Shown here one piece after another: positions 17,918 through 25,342 of a stretch of DNA of 64,000 nt; within the stretch, counting starts at the first letter, position 1, and each line of letters opens with the position of its first letter. The notes below the pieces were generated by a model. It was given only the letters and a program-made list of their open reading frames with translations. It did not search any database and had not been told where the DNA came from. Source of the DNA: Chitinophaga pinensis (GTDB lineage Bacteria; Bacteroidota; Bacteroidia; Flavobacteriales_D; Crocinitomicaceae); the NCBI GenBank assembly GCA_945863605.1, contig CAMAZP010000007.1, forward strand, positions 1 to 64,000, read 5' to 3'. The position numbers and the translations under genes are program-made.

Positions 17918-19339
17918 ATGAAAATTCTTGTTTCTTGGCATGCTTACAATCAAGATTTCACCAATGGTCAAGTGGTGGAAGATGGTCCAACAGCAGCTTA
18001 CCATAAGCATTTTTACAAACACGAGAAACATATTTTACTTTCCACTCAAAAAGAGGAAGATTTACGCGCTTTGCATTTGCGAACCTATCTACAAAAAAAT
18101 TATCCAGATAGATTGGTTGAAATTCGCTATTTAGATGTTCACGACCCAATAGATCACTCGGAAATTCAATCTAAAATCCATCCATTTTTGGCGGAATTGA
18201 AAGATGATGAAATTGATATTTTTGTTTCACCAGGAACACCTTCAATGCAAGTTGTTTGGTATTTGGCGCACATGAGTTTGAATTTAAAAACAATGCTTTT
18301 TCAAACGCGCCCAGCAAAATACACCTCCAAAAAAGACAAGCCAGAATTAATTAAAATTCAAATGGAGCGATCTGCTATTGGTTTGACCGCGCTTTACCAT
18401 CAGCAAGAAGTGAAAAAAGTGGCCGTTTCCGATCGTTTTTTAATTACACCAGCAATTGAACGCATTTATGAAAACGCTAGAAAAGTTGCTTTAACAGACG
18501 AAGTCACAGTTTTGATTTTAGGCGCAAGTGGAACAGGAAAAGAAAATTTAGCCAAACACATTCACCACAATTCTATAAGGGCGAATAAACCATATATCGC
18601 CATCAACTGTTCCGCTTTCAGTGATTCTTTGTTGGAGTCGCGTTTATTTGGCTACAAAAAAGGTGCGTTTACAGGTGCAGACAAAGACAGTGAGGGCTTG
18701 TTTGAATTGGCAAATGAAGGAACAATTTTCTTAGACGAAATTGGTGACATTTCACCGTATATGCAACAAGCCTTATTACGTGTTTTACAGGAAAAAGAAG
18801 TGATGCCATTAGGTGGCAAAGCGCGAAAAATTGATGTTCGAGTAATTGCCGCTACCAATCAAAATTTGGTAAATCGTTGCGAAGAAGGAAAATTTCGTTG
18901 GGATTTATATTATCGACTATCCGTTGTGGAACTGGACTTACCTACCCTTTTGCAACGGGGAAAAACAGATTTAAAAGCGATGGTTGATTTCTTTATTGGT
19001 CAGAAAAAGAAAGAGTTACGCAAGGCAAAAAAGCTAACTTTTACCAAAGAAGCAATGGAAATCATCTTGAATTATTCGTATCCTGGCAACATTCGCGAAT
19101 TGGAAAATATCATTTCAAGGTTGTATGTCTTTAATGAGGAAACCGTTACTGTAGAAGTATTGCCAAAAAGACTGAAACAAGAAGCATTCAACAAACCGAT
19201 GAATTGGGAATACATTGAAAAAGAACACATTGAGCGTGTTTTAAAACATTTCAATGGTAACAAACGGCAAACTGCTTTAGCAATCGGATGGGCTATTAAT
19301 ACATTGGTGAGCAAAATGGAGAAATATAGGATTGAGTAA
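17918..19339 (+). CDS. RtcR-like sigma-54 activator with CARF-type sensor domain
   Basis: 473 residues. Residues 1-165 match the RtcR sensor: a Rossmann-like start (MKILVSWHAYN), then DEIDIFVSPGTPSMQVVWYLAHMS (97-120), parallel to RtcR's TTGTHVAQICWFLLA segment; RtcR's sensor is an established CARF relative. The AAA+ domain has Walker A GASGTGKE (202-209), the sigma-54-contacting GAFTGAD (249-255), Walker B FLDEIGD (271-277) and an Arg finger near FRWDLYYRL. A Fis-type helix-turn-helix closes the protein (NGNKRQTALAIGWAINTLVSKM, about 448-469). All parts for remodelling sigma-54 polymerase are intact. By family, the ligand is expected to be an RNA-derived signal such as a tRNA fragment with a 2',3'-cyclic phosphate. 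No rtcBA genes lie nearby. The target is inferred to be the divergent gene. Confidence 0.88.
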   Translation: MKILVSWHAYNQDFTNGQVVEDGPTAAYHKHFYKHEKHILLSTQKEEDLRALHLRTYLQKNYPDRLVEIRYLDVHDPIDHSEIQSKIHPFLAELKDDEIDIFVSPGTPSMQVVWYLAHMSLNLKTMLFQTRPAKYTSKKDKPELIKIQMERSAIGLTALYHQQEVKKVAVSDRFLITPAIERIYENARKVALTDEVTVLILGASGTGKENLAKHIHHNSIRANKPYIAINCSAFSDSLLESRLFGYKKGAFTGADKDSEGLFELANEGTIFLDEIGDISPYMQQALLRVLQEKEVMPLGGKARKIDVRVIAATNQNLVNRCEEGKFRWDLYYRLSVVELDLPTLLQRGKTDLKAMVDFFIGQKKKELRKAKKLTFTKEAMEIILNYSYPGNIRELENIISRLYVFNEETVTVEVLPKRLKQEAFNKPMNWEYIEKEHIERVLKHFNGNKRQTALAIGWAINTLVSKMEKYRIE

Positions 19340-19340
19340 T

Positions 19341-19763
19341 TTAACGCCTATTAAAAACAAACTTTAGCTTTTGACTAGTGTAACGTTTAAACTTTGTGTC
19401 AGAAGAAATTAAAGTTAATTTATCGGAAATAGCTTGGGAAATAATTGCATGGTCAAAAGGATCATTGTGATTTTCGCTTACAATTAGCTTTGACAATACT
19501 TCTAGATTTTGAATCGAGAATGGTTTAATTTTAATCAACAAATCTGTTTCTATTGATTTAATCAAGTCATTTGCAGACTTGAATTTCCTAGATTTTACTT
19601 TGCCAATTCTCCATAATTGTAAAAGCTCGTTTACAGCAATTATACTAACATACAGTTGACAATTATAATCACTTAATATGCTCTGCGTTTCTTGGGAAAT
19701 TTTATCTTTTTCACCAAAAAGCATAAAAACTAAAATGTTTGTATCTAAATAAAATCGATCCAA
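19341..19763 (-). CDS. PIN-domain toxin (VapC-like ribonuclease)
   Basis: 140 residues, starting at TTG 19763, four bases after the stop of the 49-codon gene upstream. The PIN acidic residues can be read: Asp7 (FYLDTNILV), Glu46 (VNELLQL), Asp101 and Asp104 (NDPFDHAII), and Asp122 (SSDTKF). PIN toxins are Mg-dependent ribonucleases that cut tRNA or rRNA when freed from the antitoxin. The length suits VapC. Its end is one base from the convergent RtcR-like gene. The TTG start and short gap suggest translational coupling that keeps toxin output below antitoxin output. Confidence 0.85.
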   Translation of the reverse strand: MDRFYLDTNILVFMLFGEKDKISQETQSILSDYNCQLYVSIIAVNELLQLWRIGKVKSRKFKSANDLIKSIETDLLIKIKPFSIQNLEVLSKLIVSENHNDPFDHAIISQAISDKLTLISSDTKFKRYTSQKLKFVFNRR

Positions 19764-19767
19764 TTTA

Positions 19768-19917
19768 TCACTTTAAAACAGCTCGCATATCTAGAATTTC
19801 ACCTGTGCCAACATTTGCAAGTACTGCCAACCAAGTTTTAGAAACCTTTGTTGGCTCTTCCTTTTTTGATTTAGTAGCTTTTGTTGATTTAGCTGTTTTT
19901 TTCGTTGTTGCTTTCAT
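19768..19917 (-). CDS. 49-residue putative antitoxin paired with PIN toxin
   Basis: Reading the minus strand from ATG 19917 gives a Lys/Thr/Ser-rich N-terminus (MKATTKKTAKSTKATKSKKE) and a conserved tail with KVSKTWLA, GEILDMR and AVLK, then TGA 19768-19770. It precedes the PIN gene by four bases, the normal antitoxin position, and a damaged paralogue lies just upstream at 19983-20159. The basic half may bind DNA or RNA, and the tail may occupy the toxin. It matches no antitoxin family that I recognise (not AbrB, RHH or Phd-like by eye). Function is inferred from position. Confidence 0.6.
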   Translation of the reverse strand: MKATTKKTAKSTKATKSKKEEPTKVSKTWLAVLANVGTGEILDMRAVLK

Positions 19918-19982
19918 AGCATAAAATAATTATTACAAATTTAGCCTTTATTGATTTATTTTCCAAAAGATTAAAACAAACT

Positions 19983-20159
19983 CTACTTCAAAACTGCTCG
20001 CATATCTAATATTTTCCCTCCAGCTCCATTTTTATTTTTCTGCATAGCCAACCAAGTTTTAGAAACCTTTTTATATTTTTACGATGTGTATTTAGCTGAT
20101 TTTGAATATTTTATTGATTTATTATTTTCAAGTTTATTCATATCTAAAGGTTGTTTCAT
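19983..20159 (-). pseudogene. Broken paralogue of the 49-residue antitoxin gene
   Basis: Translation from ATG 20159 gives 26 codons (start MKQPLDMNKLENNKSIKYSK) and then an in-frame TAA (20079-20081). The same frame continues through KVSKTWLAMQKNKNGAGG to KILDMRAVLK and TAG at 19983-19985. The blocks KVSKTWLA and ILDMRAVLK are identical to those of the intact copy downstream, so the two are duplicates. No toxin gene follows this copy. A single nonsense codon separates it from an intact 58-codon gene, so sequencing error or recoding should also be considered. It starts 34 bases after the reverse-transcriptase stop. Confidence 0.7.
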
Positions 20160-20193
20160 TATTGATTCTCCCAAAGAAAAACAAGCAAATTTT

Positions 20194-21318
20194 CTAATAC
20201 TTATACCTATTTCTTTCATCTTCGACAATCGCAAAGCAAGAAGCAAAACCACTTTTCATTTTTTTATAAATAACATCGTCCTTTCCACGGACTTGTCCAA
20301 TGAAATTGATTGTTCCGTTTAACTTTTGCAGAAAAATAAGTTGATCATCTTTACTTGGTTTGTACTCCGTTTTGAGATGATTTTGAGCTGCTTTGGATGC
20401 TCCGTTTACACGTAAATCAAACAACATAGCACGTGTTTTTTTTAGCATTTTACGGTCAATATTTACTTTTTCATTGACCACCAATCCTGTTACAAGTTGC
20501 TTTTTATTAGAAGTTCTAACTCGAAATTTCTTTTCATTTGGTTCAAATCTTTCTTGTACTAATACCTTTTTAATGAAGTCTATTTGCACTGATGTAAAAG
20601 CCTCATTTGACGAAAAGGTTAAATCATCTGCATATCTCGTATAACTCCATTTGTTTTGATTTGAAAAAGCTGTGAGTTTTTCGTCTAGCGATAAACAAGC
20701 AAAATTGGATAAAATCGGAGAACTTGGGGCACCTTGGGGCAGACAGCCATTTGTAGTTACTAAATATGTTAATGCTGATGCAATTTGTGTGTCAAAACAG
20801 AATGGTGCTGCTCTAAAAATTAAATAAATCCGTTGGTCAGAAATGGAGGTAAAGAAATCCTTGATGTCCATATTTAATAGGTATTTATTACCAACGTGTG
20901 GCATTGCATTTTCTACAATATTTGCTTTTAAATTACTGTCTTTTCTATGTAGAACAAACCCTTTGGCCGAATCAGGTTTTATACTTGAATAAACTCCTTG
21001 CAAATGGCGATTTAGTTTTTTTTGTATTTTTTTTAACCTTCCAATTGGTGCATTAATCGATCGAATACCATTCTTTTTTTTCGGCAAATGATACGTGGTA
21101 TAATTTGGTTTATTAATGATACTTTCCAATTCTAAATGATGGATTTTGAAAAAAGCACAAAGATCACTAGGTCGGTCAATAGAAAGTAAGCATAAAGCAT
21201 AGCGTTCAAAACTCGTCAGTCCATTGGGAGCATCATCTATGAATGAACCTGAATGTAGAGTCCTTCTGAAGATTGTTCCATATTTTTCTTTAAGATCCAT
21301 AAGATTATTTTGCTTCAT
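20194..21318 (-). CDS. Retron reverse transcriptase
   Basis: 374 residues. It makes msDNA from the adjacent structured RNA. The retron marks are both present: the X-region NAxxH as NAMPH (137-141) and the Y-region VTG (276-278). RT motifs include SINAPIGRLKKIQKKLNRHL (88-106), DIKDFF (151-156), LPQGAPSSPILSNF (193-206) and the catalytic YADD (229-232). The protein has no fused domain and no group II maturase or DGR features. The msr-msd RNA lies in the 200-base gap upstream, the canonical arrangement. A DnaB-like helicase gene comes before it and toxin-antitoxin pieces after it, all on one strand. Retrons are anti-phage systems that work with a partner effector; which neighbour is the effector here is not established. 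Confidence 0.93.
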   Translation of the reverse strand: MKQNNLMDLKEKYGTIFRRTLHSGSFIDDAPNGLTSFERYALCLLSIDRPSDLCAFFKIHHLELESIINKPNYTTYHLPKKKNGIRSINAPIGRLKKIQKKLNRHLQGVYSSIKPDSAKGFVLHRKDSNLKANIVENAMPHVGNKYLLNMDIKDFFTSISDQRIYLIFRAAPFCFDTQIASALTYLVTTNGCLPQGAPSSPILSNFACLSLDEKLTAFSNQNKWSYTRYADDLTFSSNEAFTSVQIDFIKKVLVQERFEPNEKKFRVRTSNKKQLVTGLVVNEKVNIDRKMLKKTRAMLFDLRVNGASKAAQNHLKTEYKPSKDDQLIFLQKLNGTINFIGQVRGKDDVIYKKMKSGFASCFAIVEDERNRYKY

Positions 21319-21332
21319 ACTATTTTTTAAAA

Positions 21333-21487
21333 AAGCCGTTGACGATTATCTTCGATTTATTTACAATGAAGCGTAGCTTCGTGTAAAACAGCCCTTAGTA
21401 TAGTGACTATTTTACATTGTGGGTTGCAGGAGCACAACCGCAAGTCTATTTCAGTAAATGCGACTCATAAGTTTCAATCAACGGCTT
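21333..21487 (-). ncRNA. Retron msr-msd RNA
   Basis: The region is bounded by a perfect 10-bp inverted repeat: a1, read on the minus strand, at 21487-21478 (AAGCCGTTGA) and a2 at 21342-21333 (TCAACGGCTT). It starts 32 bases after the helicase stop and ends 14 bases before the RT start codon. Inside are an msr-like hairpin (GGTTG 21422-21426 with CAACC 21435-21439, 8-base loop), a hairpin with GAAGC 21368-21372 / GCTTC 21376-21380 extended by TTTA/TAAA pairing, and a competing stem TGTAAAA 21382-21388 / TTTTACA 21410-21416 with TAGT/ACTA above it. The size (about 155 nt) and position fit a retron RNA. The branching G and the msDNA end cannot be set by eye. Confidence 0.8.
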
Positions 21488-21518
21488 ATATTATTCTAAT
21501 GTAAATTGGCATTTGGTT

Positions 21519-22592
21519 TTAAAATGGACTATCAGCATCTTTTGGGTCAGCAAATGGTTTCCGCTCAAAAACAAAAGGGGTATTTATATCCTTCATAGGT
21601 TCGAGCTTCAAAGAAGGAAATGTCAGATGAAAATTAAACCGATCAATAGCACCTGTTCGGTTTTTTACCATAAGTAATTCCAATTGTCCTTTTGTGGTGT
21701 TGCCATCTTCATTTGTTGTAATACCATAATAATCAGGTCGATAAACAAAAATTACTTTATCAGCATCTTGTTCAATTGCGCCACTTTCTCGTAAATCTGA
21801 GAGTAATGGACGTTTATCGCCTCCTCTAGTTTCTACGGATCTACTCAATTGAGAAGTGACAAGCATACAAATATTTAAATCTTTAGCGATTTTTTTTAAG
21901 GTTCGACTGATATAACTAACTTCTAACTCCCGATTGTGTCGATAGCGATTACTTGAAAGCATTTGAAGATAGTCGATTGCAATTACCCGAATGCCTTTTT
22001 CTTTCACCATTTTTTCGCAAAAGGATTTTAAAGCAAACATCGAATCAAAAGTTGTTTCGCAAACAGAAAGTTGCATAACTTCAAGATAATCAGTTACAAA
22101 ATTTAGTTTTTCCTTGTCGATTCTACGTAAATCTTCCGGTCCTTTGAGTGGTAAATCATAATCCAAAACACTTGAAATGATACGGTTTGAAATTTGAACA
22201 GCAGTTAATTCAAGAGAAATAAGCAATACAGGATTACGCAAGGAAATTCTTCTAATTAAATCGATTAAAACAACTGTTTTTCCCATACCAGGTCTTCCGC
22301 CAAAAACAATAAATTCACCCGGGCGAACTCCCCCAATACCTGCATCAACATTACTCCAACCCGTTTTTATGGGTTGGTATTCTGATTGCAAATCTGATTG
22401 AATAAAATCTTTGAAAACAGAATAAATATCACTTGTTCGGTTTGGAATCGCCTCCTTTGCTTTCCTCTCTTCTATCAACTGTTCAATTTTACTGGATAAA
22501 AATGACTCATCATCTTTCGTTATGGCAATAATCTCACTTATTTCTTCAGCTAGTTTTTTCTTCATAATTTGATACTCGACTCGCTTTTTCAA
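21519..22592 (-). CDS. DnaB-like helicase core lacking the N-terminal domain
   Basis: 357 residues. All RecA-fold motifs of the replicative helicase are intact: Walker A GGRPGMGKT (98-106), Walker B RVIAIDYLQM (202-211), SQLSRSVETR (247-256), LLSDLRESGAIEQDADKVI (263-281) and the Arg-finger segment LLMVKNRTGAIDRFNFHL. The N-terminal primase-binding domain of normal DnaB (about 130-150 residues) is missing and replaced by about 60 helical, charged residues. It is therefore unlikely to be the chromosomal replicative helicase and looks like an accessory or phage-type copy. The stop is 32 bases from the retron RNA on the same strand, with no clear promoter between, so shared transcription is likely. 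It could be the retron's partner protein. Confidence 0.88.
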   Translation of the reverse strand: MKKRVEYQIMKKKLAEEISEIIAITKDDESFLSSKIEQLIEERKAKEAIPNRTSDIYSVFKDFIQSDLQSEYQPIKTGWSNVDAGIGGVRPGEFIVFGGRPGMGKTVVLIDLIRRISLRNPVLLISLELTAVQISNRIISSVLDYDLPLKGPEDLRRIDKEKLNFVTDYLEVMQLSVCETTFDSMFALKSFCEKMVKEKGIRVIAIDYLQMLSSNRYRHNRELEVSYISRTLKKIAKDLNICMLVTSQLSRSVETRGGDKRPLLSDLRESGAIEQDADKVIFVYRPDYYGITTNEDGNTTKGQLELLMVKNRTGAIDRFNFHLTFPSLKLEPMKDINTPFVFERKPFADPKDADSPF

Positions 22593-22623
22593 TTATAATA
22601 CCAAACCAAGAAAGCAGTAAAAA

Positions 22624-22652
22624 CGAATATAAATCAATCTATAATATGTCAA
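22624..22652 (-). promoter_or_regulatory. Putative promoter for the helicase-retron transcript
   Basis: The minus strand has TTG at 22652-22650, an 18-base spacer and TATATTCG at 22631-22624, one mismatch from TAnnTTTG. It lies 32 bases before the helicase ATG and is partly covered by the inverted repeat at 22648-22679. Confidence 0.45.
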
Positions 22653-22679
22653 AATTTGAAAAATAATTTAAATTTTGAC
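22648..22679. repeat. 10-bp inverted repeat overlapping the island promoter
   Basis: GTCAAAATTT (22648-22657) and AAATTTTGAC (22670-22679) form a perfect dyad with a 12-base spacer, covering the proposed -33 element. A third GTCAAAAT half-site is at 22709-22716. The layout suggests an operator for a repressor of the helicase-retron transcript. Confidence 0.5.
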
Positions 22680-22727
22680 TGAAAAAATTCAACTCTTGGT
22701 GAGTATTTGTCAAAATAAATACCGTAT

Positions 22728-23048
22728 TTATAAATTCTTTGAGTTCAGACTTTCAATTATATTAAATTGGATTTGCTTTAATAAATCTGGATTTTGGGCA
22801 TAGAAATCGAAGCTTTTAGAAAACTGAAGTTTGTTTGTTTTGTATTTTTTAAAAATAACTTCTACAGATGAATCTAAAGCTGCTTTGTAAACACTTGGGC
22901 TTCCATATTTCGTTTGATAATAATTTTCAAGAAGCATAACTTCTTGTAACACCACTGTCATTTTTTCTTCGTCAAGAATACCTTTGGGTTTATCTGATGA
23001 ACATGAAAAAAGACAAATAGTTAGTATAAGAGCAACTATAACTTTCAT
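22728..23048 (-). CDS. DUF4296 lipoprotein
   Basis: 106 residues with a lipobox (LTICLFSC) giving an acylated Cys near residue 16. The body (ILDEEKMTVVLQEVMLLENYYQ, then FKKYKTNKLQFSKSFDFYAQNPDLLKQI) is the helical DUF4296 pattern, a short Bacteroidota-specific lipoprotein family of unknown function. It starts five bases after pyrC ends, in the mannosyltransferase-pyrC-DUF4296 order common in flavobacteria. It marks the conserved edge of the accessory island. Confidence 0.85.
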   Translation of the reverse strand: MKVIVALILTICLFSCSSDKPKGILDEEKMTVVLQEVMLLENYYQTKYGSPSVYKAALDSSVEVIFKKYKTNKLQFSKSFDFYAQNPDLLKQIQFNIIESLNSKNL

Positions 23049-23053
23049 TGTGA

Positions 23054-24388
23054 CTATACTTTAAAAAGTAATCTTTCTCCCATTCCTACTTCTTGAATTT
23101 TTCCGTTTGCCCACACTAAATTTCCATTCACAAATGTTGAATCGATACTGTGCGAAAAAACTTCTCCTTCAAATGGCGACCATCCACATTTATACAAACA
23201 TTGCTCTTTGGTAACGACAGTTGATTTGTTTGGGTCAACAATCACGATATCCGCTTTATAACCTTCACGAATGAAACCTCTATCTTCAATTCTAAATAAA
23301 ATTGCAGGATTGTGAGCTGTTTTTTGAACTAATTGTTCCAAGCTAATCATTCCTTGTTTAGATTTCTCCAATAAAGCTATCAAAGCGTGTTGAACCAAAG
23401 GACCACCAGATGGAGCTTTTGTATAAACTTGAGCTTTCTCCTCCAAAGTATGAGGAGCATGGTCAGTTGCAATCACATCAATGCGATTATCTATTAAGGC
23501 TTCCCATAATCCCTTTCTGTCTTCAGCAGATTTAACTGCCGGATTCCATTTTATAAAATTACCTTTTGTAGCGTAATCTTCATCTGAAAACCACAAATGA
23601 TGAACGCATACTTCGGCAGTTATTTTCTTCTGCTCTAATGGAAGCGTATTTTCAAATAAATCTAATTCTTTTGCTGTTGAAATATGGAAAACATGTAACC
23701 TTGCACCCGTTCTTTTTGCAAGATCAATTACTTTAACTGTTGATTTATAGCATGCTTCCACACTTCTAATTTCTGGGTGAAAACGTACAGGAATATCATC
23801 TCCGTATTCAGCTTTAAAACGTTCTAAATACGTTTTTACCGTTGTTTCATCTTCGCTATGAACGGCAATTAATAGATTTGTATTGGAGAAAATCTTTTCC
23901 AAAGAAGCTGAACTATCCACTAACATATCGCCTGTTGAGGAACCTAAAAACAACTTTAAGCCCGCAACATTTCTTGGATTGGTTTTTAAAATCTCTTCTA
24001 AATTATCATTTGTTCCACCCATCATAAATGAATAATTCGCGATAGATGTTTTTGAAGCAATTACGTATTTATCTTCAAGAAAAGCTTGAGTTACTGCATT
24101 AGGAACGGTATTCGGTTGTTCAATGAAAGAAGTAATTCCTCCTGCAACAGCTGCGCGCGATTCCGTTGCGATTGTTGCTTTATGAGTTAATCCTGGCTCG
24201 CGAAAATGCACTTGGTCGTCAATAAAACCAGGTAAAATGTATTTTCCTTCAACGTTTATTTCTATATAATTTTCAGAAATAGAAAGCGACGAACCTATTT
24301 TTTCAATTTTGCCATCTTTTAAAAAAACATCACCCTGAAATCGCTTGCCTTCGTTGATGATTAGTCCATTGCGCAACAAATAATTCAT
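23054..24388 (-). CDS. pyrC: Dihydroorotase
   Basis: 444 residues from ATG 24388, whose ATGA overlaps the preceding gene's TGA. It closes carbamoyl-aspartate to dihydroorotate in pyrimidine synthesis. Amidohydrolase marks: GFIDDQVHFREPGLTHKA near residue 55, the carbamylated-lysine region AGLKLFLGSSTG, LHVFHISTAKE and IATDHAPHTLEEK. The first His of the usual HxH metal pair is Gln here (DQVHFR), which from memory is normal for the Bacteroidota group rather than a defect. The C-terminus KCGWSPFEG is typical. Confidence 0.92.
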   Translation of the reverse strand: MNYLLRNGLIINEGKRFQGDVFLKDGKIEKIGSSLSISENYIEINVEGKYILPGFIDDQVHFREPGLTHKATIATESRAAVAGGITSFIEQPNTVPNAVTQAFLEDKYVIASKTSIANYSFMMGGTNDNLEEILKTNPRNVAGLKLFLGSSTGDMLVDSSASLEKIFSNTNLLIAVHSEDETTVKTYLERFKAEYGDDIPVRFHPEIRSVEACYKSTVKVIDLAKRTGARLHVFHISTAKELDLFENTLPLEQKKITAEVCVHHLWFSDEDYATKGNFIKWNPAVKSAEDRKGLWEALIDNRIDVIATDHAPHTLEEKAQVYTKAPSGGPLVQHALIALLEKSKQGMISLEQLVQKTAHNPAILFRIEDRGFIREGYKADIVIVDPNKSTVVTKEQCLYKCGWSPFEGEVFSHSIDSTFVNGNLVWANGKIQEVGMGERLLFKV

Positions 24389-25098
24389 AACTTCATTTTT
24401 TTCATTTTCCAAACACCCCAAAAGGCTTCTTTAAAAATACCAGTGCTCATTTTTGATTCTCCGTACAATCTATCAATAAACGTAATTGGAATTTCTTTTA
24501 CTTTAAATCCATGTTTCAAAGCTGCATATTTCATACAAATTTGAAACGCATATCCTTTAAATGTTATGTTGTCTAATTGTATTTTTTGTAAAACTTCTTT
24601 CTTATAACATTTGAAACCTGCTGTGGTATCTTTTAATGAAATCCAAAGAATCAAACGTACATATACACTAGCGAAGTAAGACATCAATATACGTTTCATT
24701 GGCCAGTTTTTCACTTTTCCACCTGGAACATAACGCGAACCAATTACTAAATCAGAGCCGTTTAATGATGCCTCTCGTAAACGGACTAAATCTTTGGGAT
24801 CATGGGAAAAATCGCAATCCATTTCCACAATCATTGGATAATTTTTAGCGATTGCCCATTTGAATCCGTGTATGTAAGCTGTACCTAAACCTAGTTTACC
24901 TGGGCGTTCTTCTAGGTAAATCCGATCTGGATAAAAGGCTTGAATTTCTTTAATTTTTTTTGCTGTACCGTCAGGGGAATTGTCATCGATAAAAAGAATG
25001 TCGAAAATCTGAGGCAAAGCAAAGATTGCGTCCACCATTTTATCAACGCTTTCTATCTCGTTGTAAGTTGGAATAATAACAATGGTATCTGAGGTCAT
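24385..25098 (-). CDS. Polyprenol-phosphate mannosyltransferase (DPM1-like GT2)
   Basis: 237 residues. It transfers mannose from GDP-mannose to a polyprenol phosphate on the cytoplasmic face of the membrane. GT2 features: VIIPTYNEIESVDKMVDAIF at the start, FIDDNSPDGTAKKI, the metal-binding VEMDCDFSHDPKDL, and SRYVPGGKVKNWPMKRILMSY. There is no C-terminal membrane domain, as in short DPM1 forms. Overlap with pyrC by four bases indicates translational coupling. The 245 bases upstream to the divergent helicase gene hold no other gene. Confidence 0.9.
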   Translation of the reverse strand: MTSDTIVIIPTYNEIESVDKMVDAIFALPQIFDILFIDDNSPDGTAKKIKEIQAFYPDRIYLEERPGKLGLGTAYIHGFKWAIAKNYPMIVEMDCDFSHDPKDLVRLREASLNGSDLVIGSRYVPGGKVKNWPMKRILMSYFASVYVRLILWISLKDTTAGFKCYKKEVLQKIQLDNITFKGYAFQICMKYAALKHGFKVKEIPITFIDRLYGESKMSTGIFKEAFWGVWKMKKMKL

Positions 25099-25342
25099 AG
25101 ATGCAAAACGAAATTAAGTAAATAACTCCATTTTAACATATAAATTTTTCTTTTTACAGAAATTTATGAAATATAGACAACTATTTCTTTTAATAAAAAT
25201 AGATATTTAATCTGTCGAAAAACATCATTACAGCTTTTTGAATTGAATAAGATCAAAGTAAATTGATTTTTATAAATGTATTTTTTTGACATTTTTTTTT
25301 GAAGTCTTGCATCAAACTGACTTTTTTTAGTATCTTCAATAA

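Noticed and set aside
17131-19339. rtcA/rtcB RNA-repair genes beside the RtcR-like regulator
   Set aside because: Neither gene is present; neighbours are asnS, the small unknown gene and the PIN module.
20194-21318. Group II intron maturase or diversity-generating retroelement RT
   Set aside because: No maturase or HNH domain, no template/variable repeats; NAxxH and VTG plus the paired a1/a2 repeat point to a retron.
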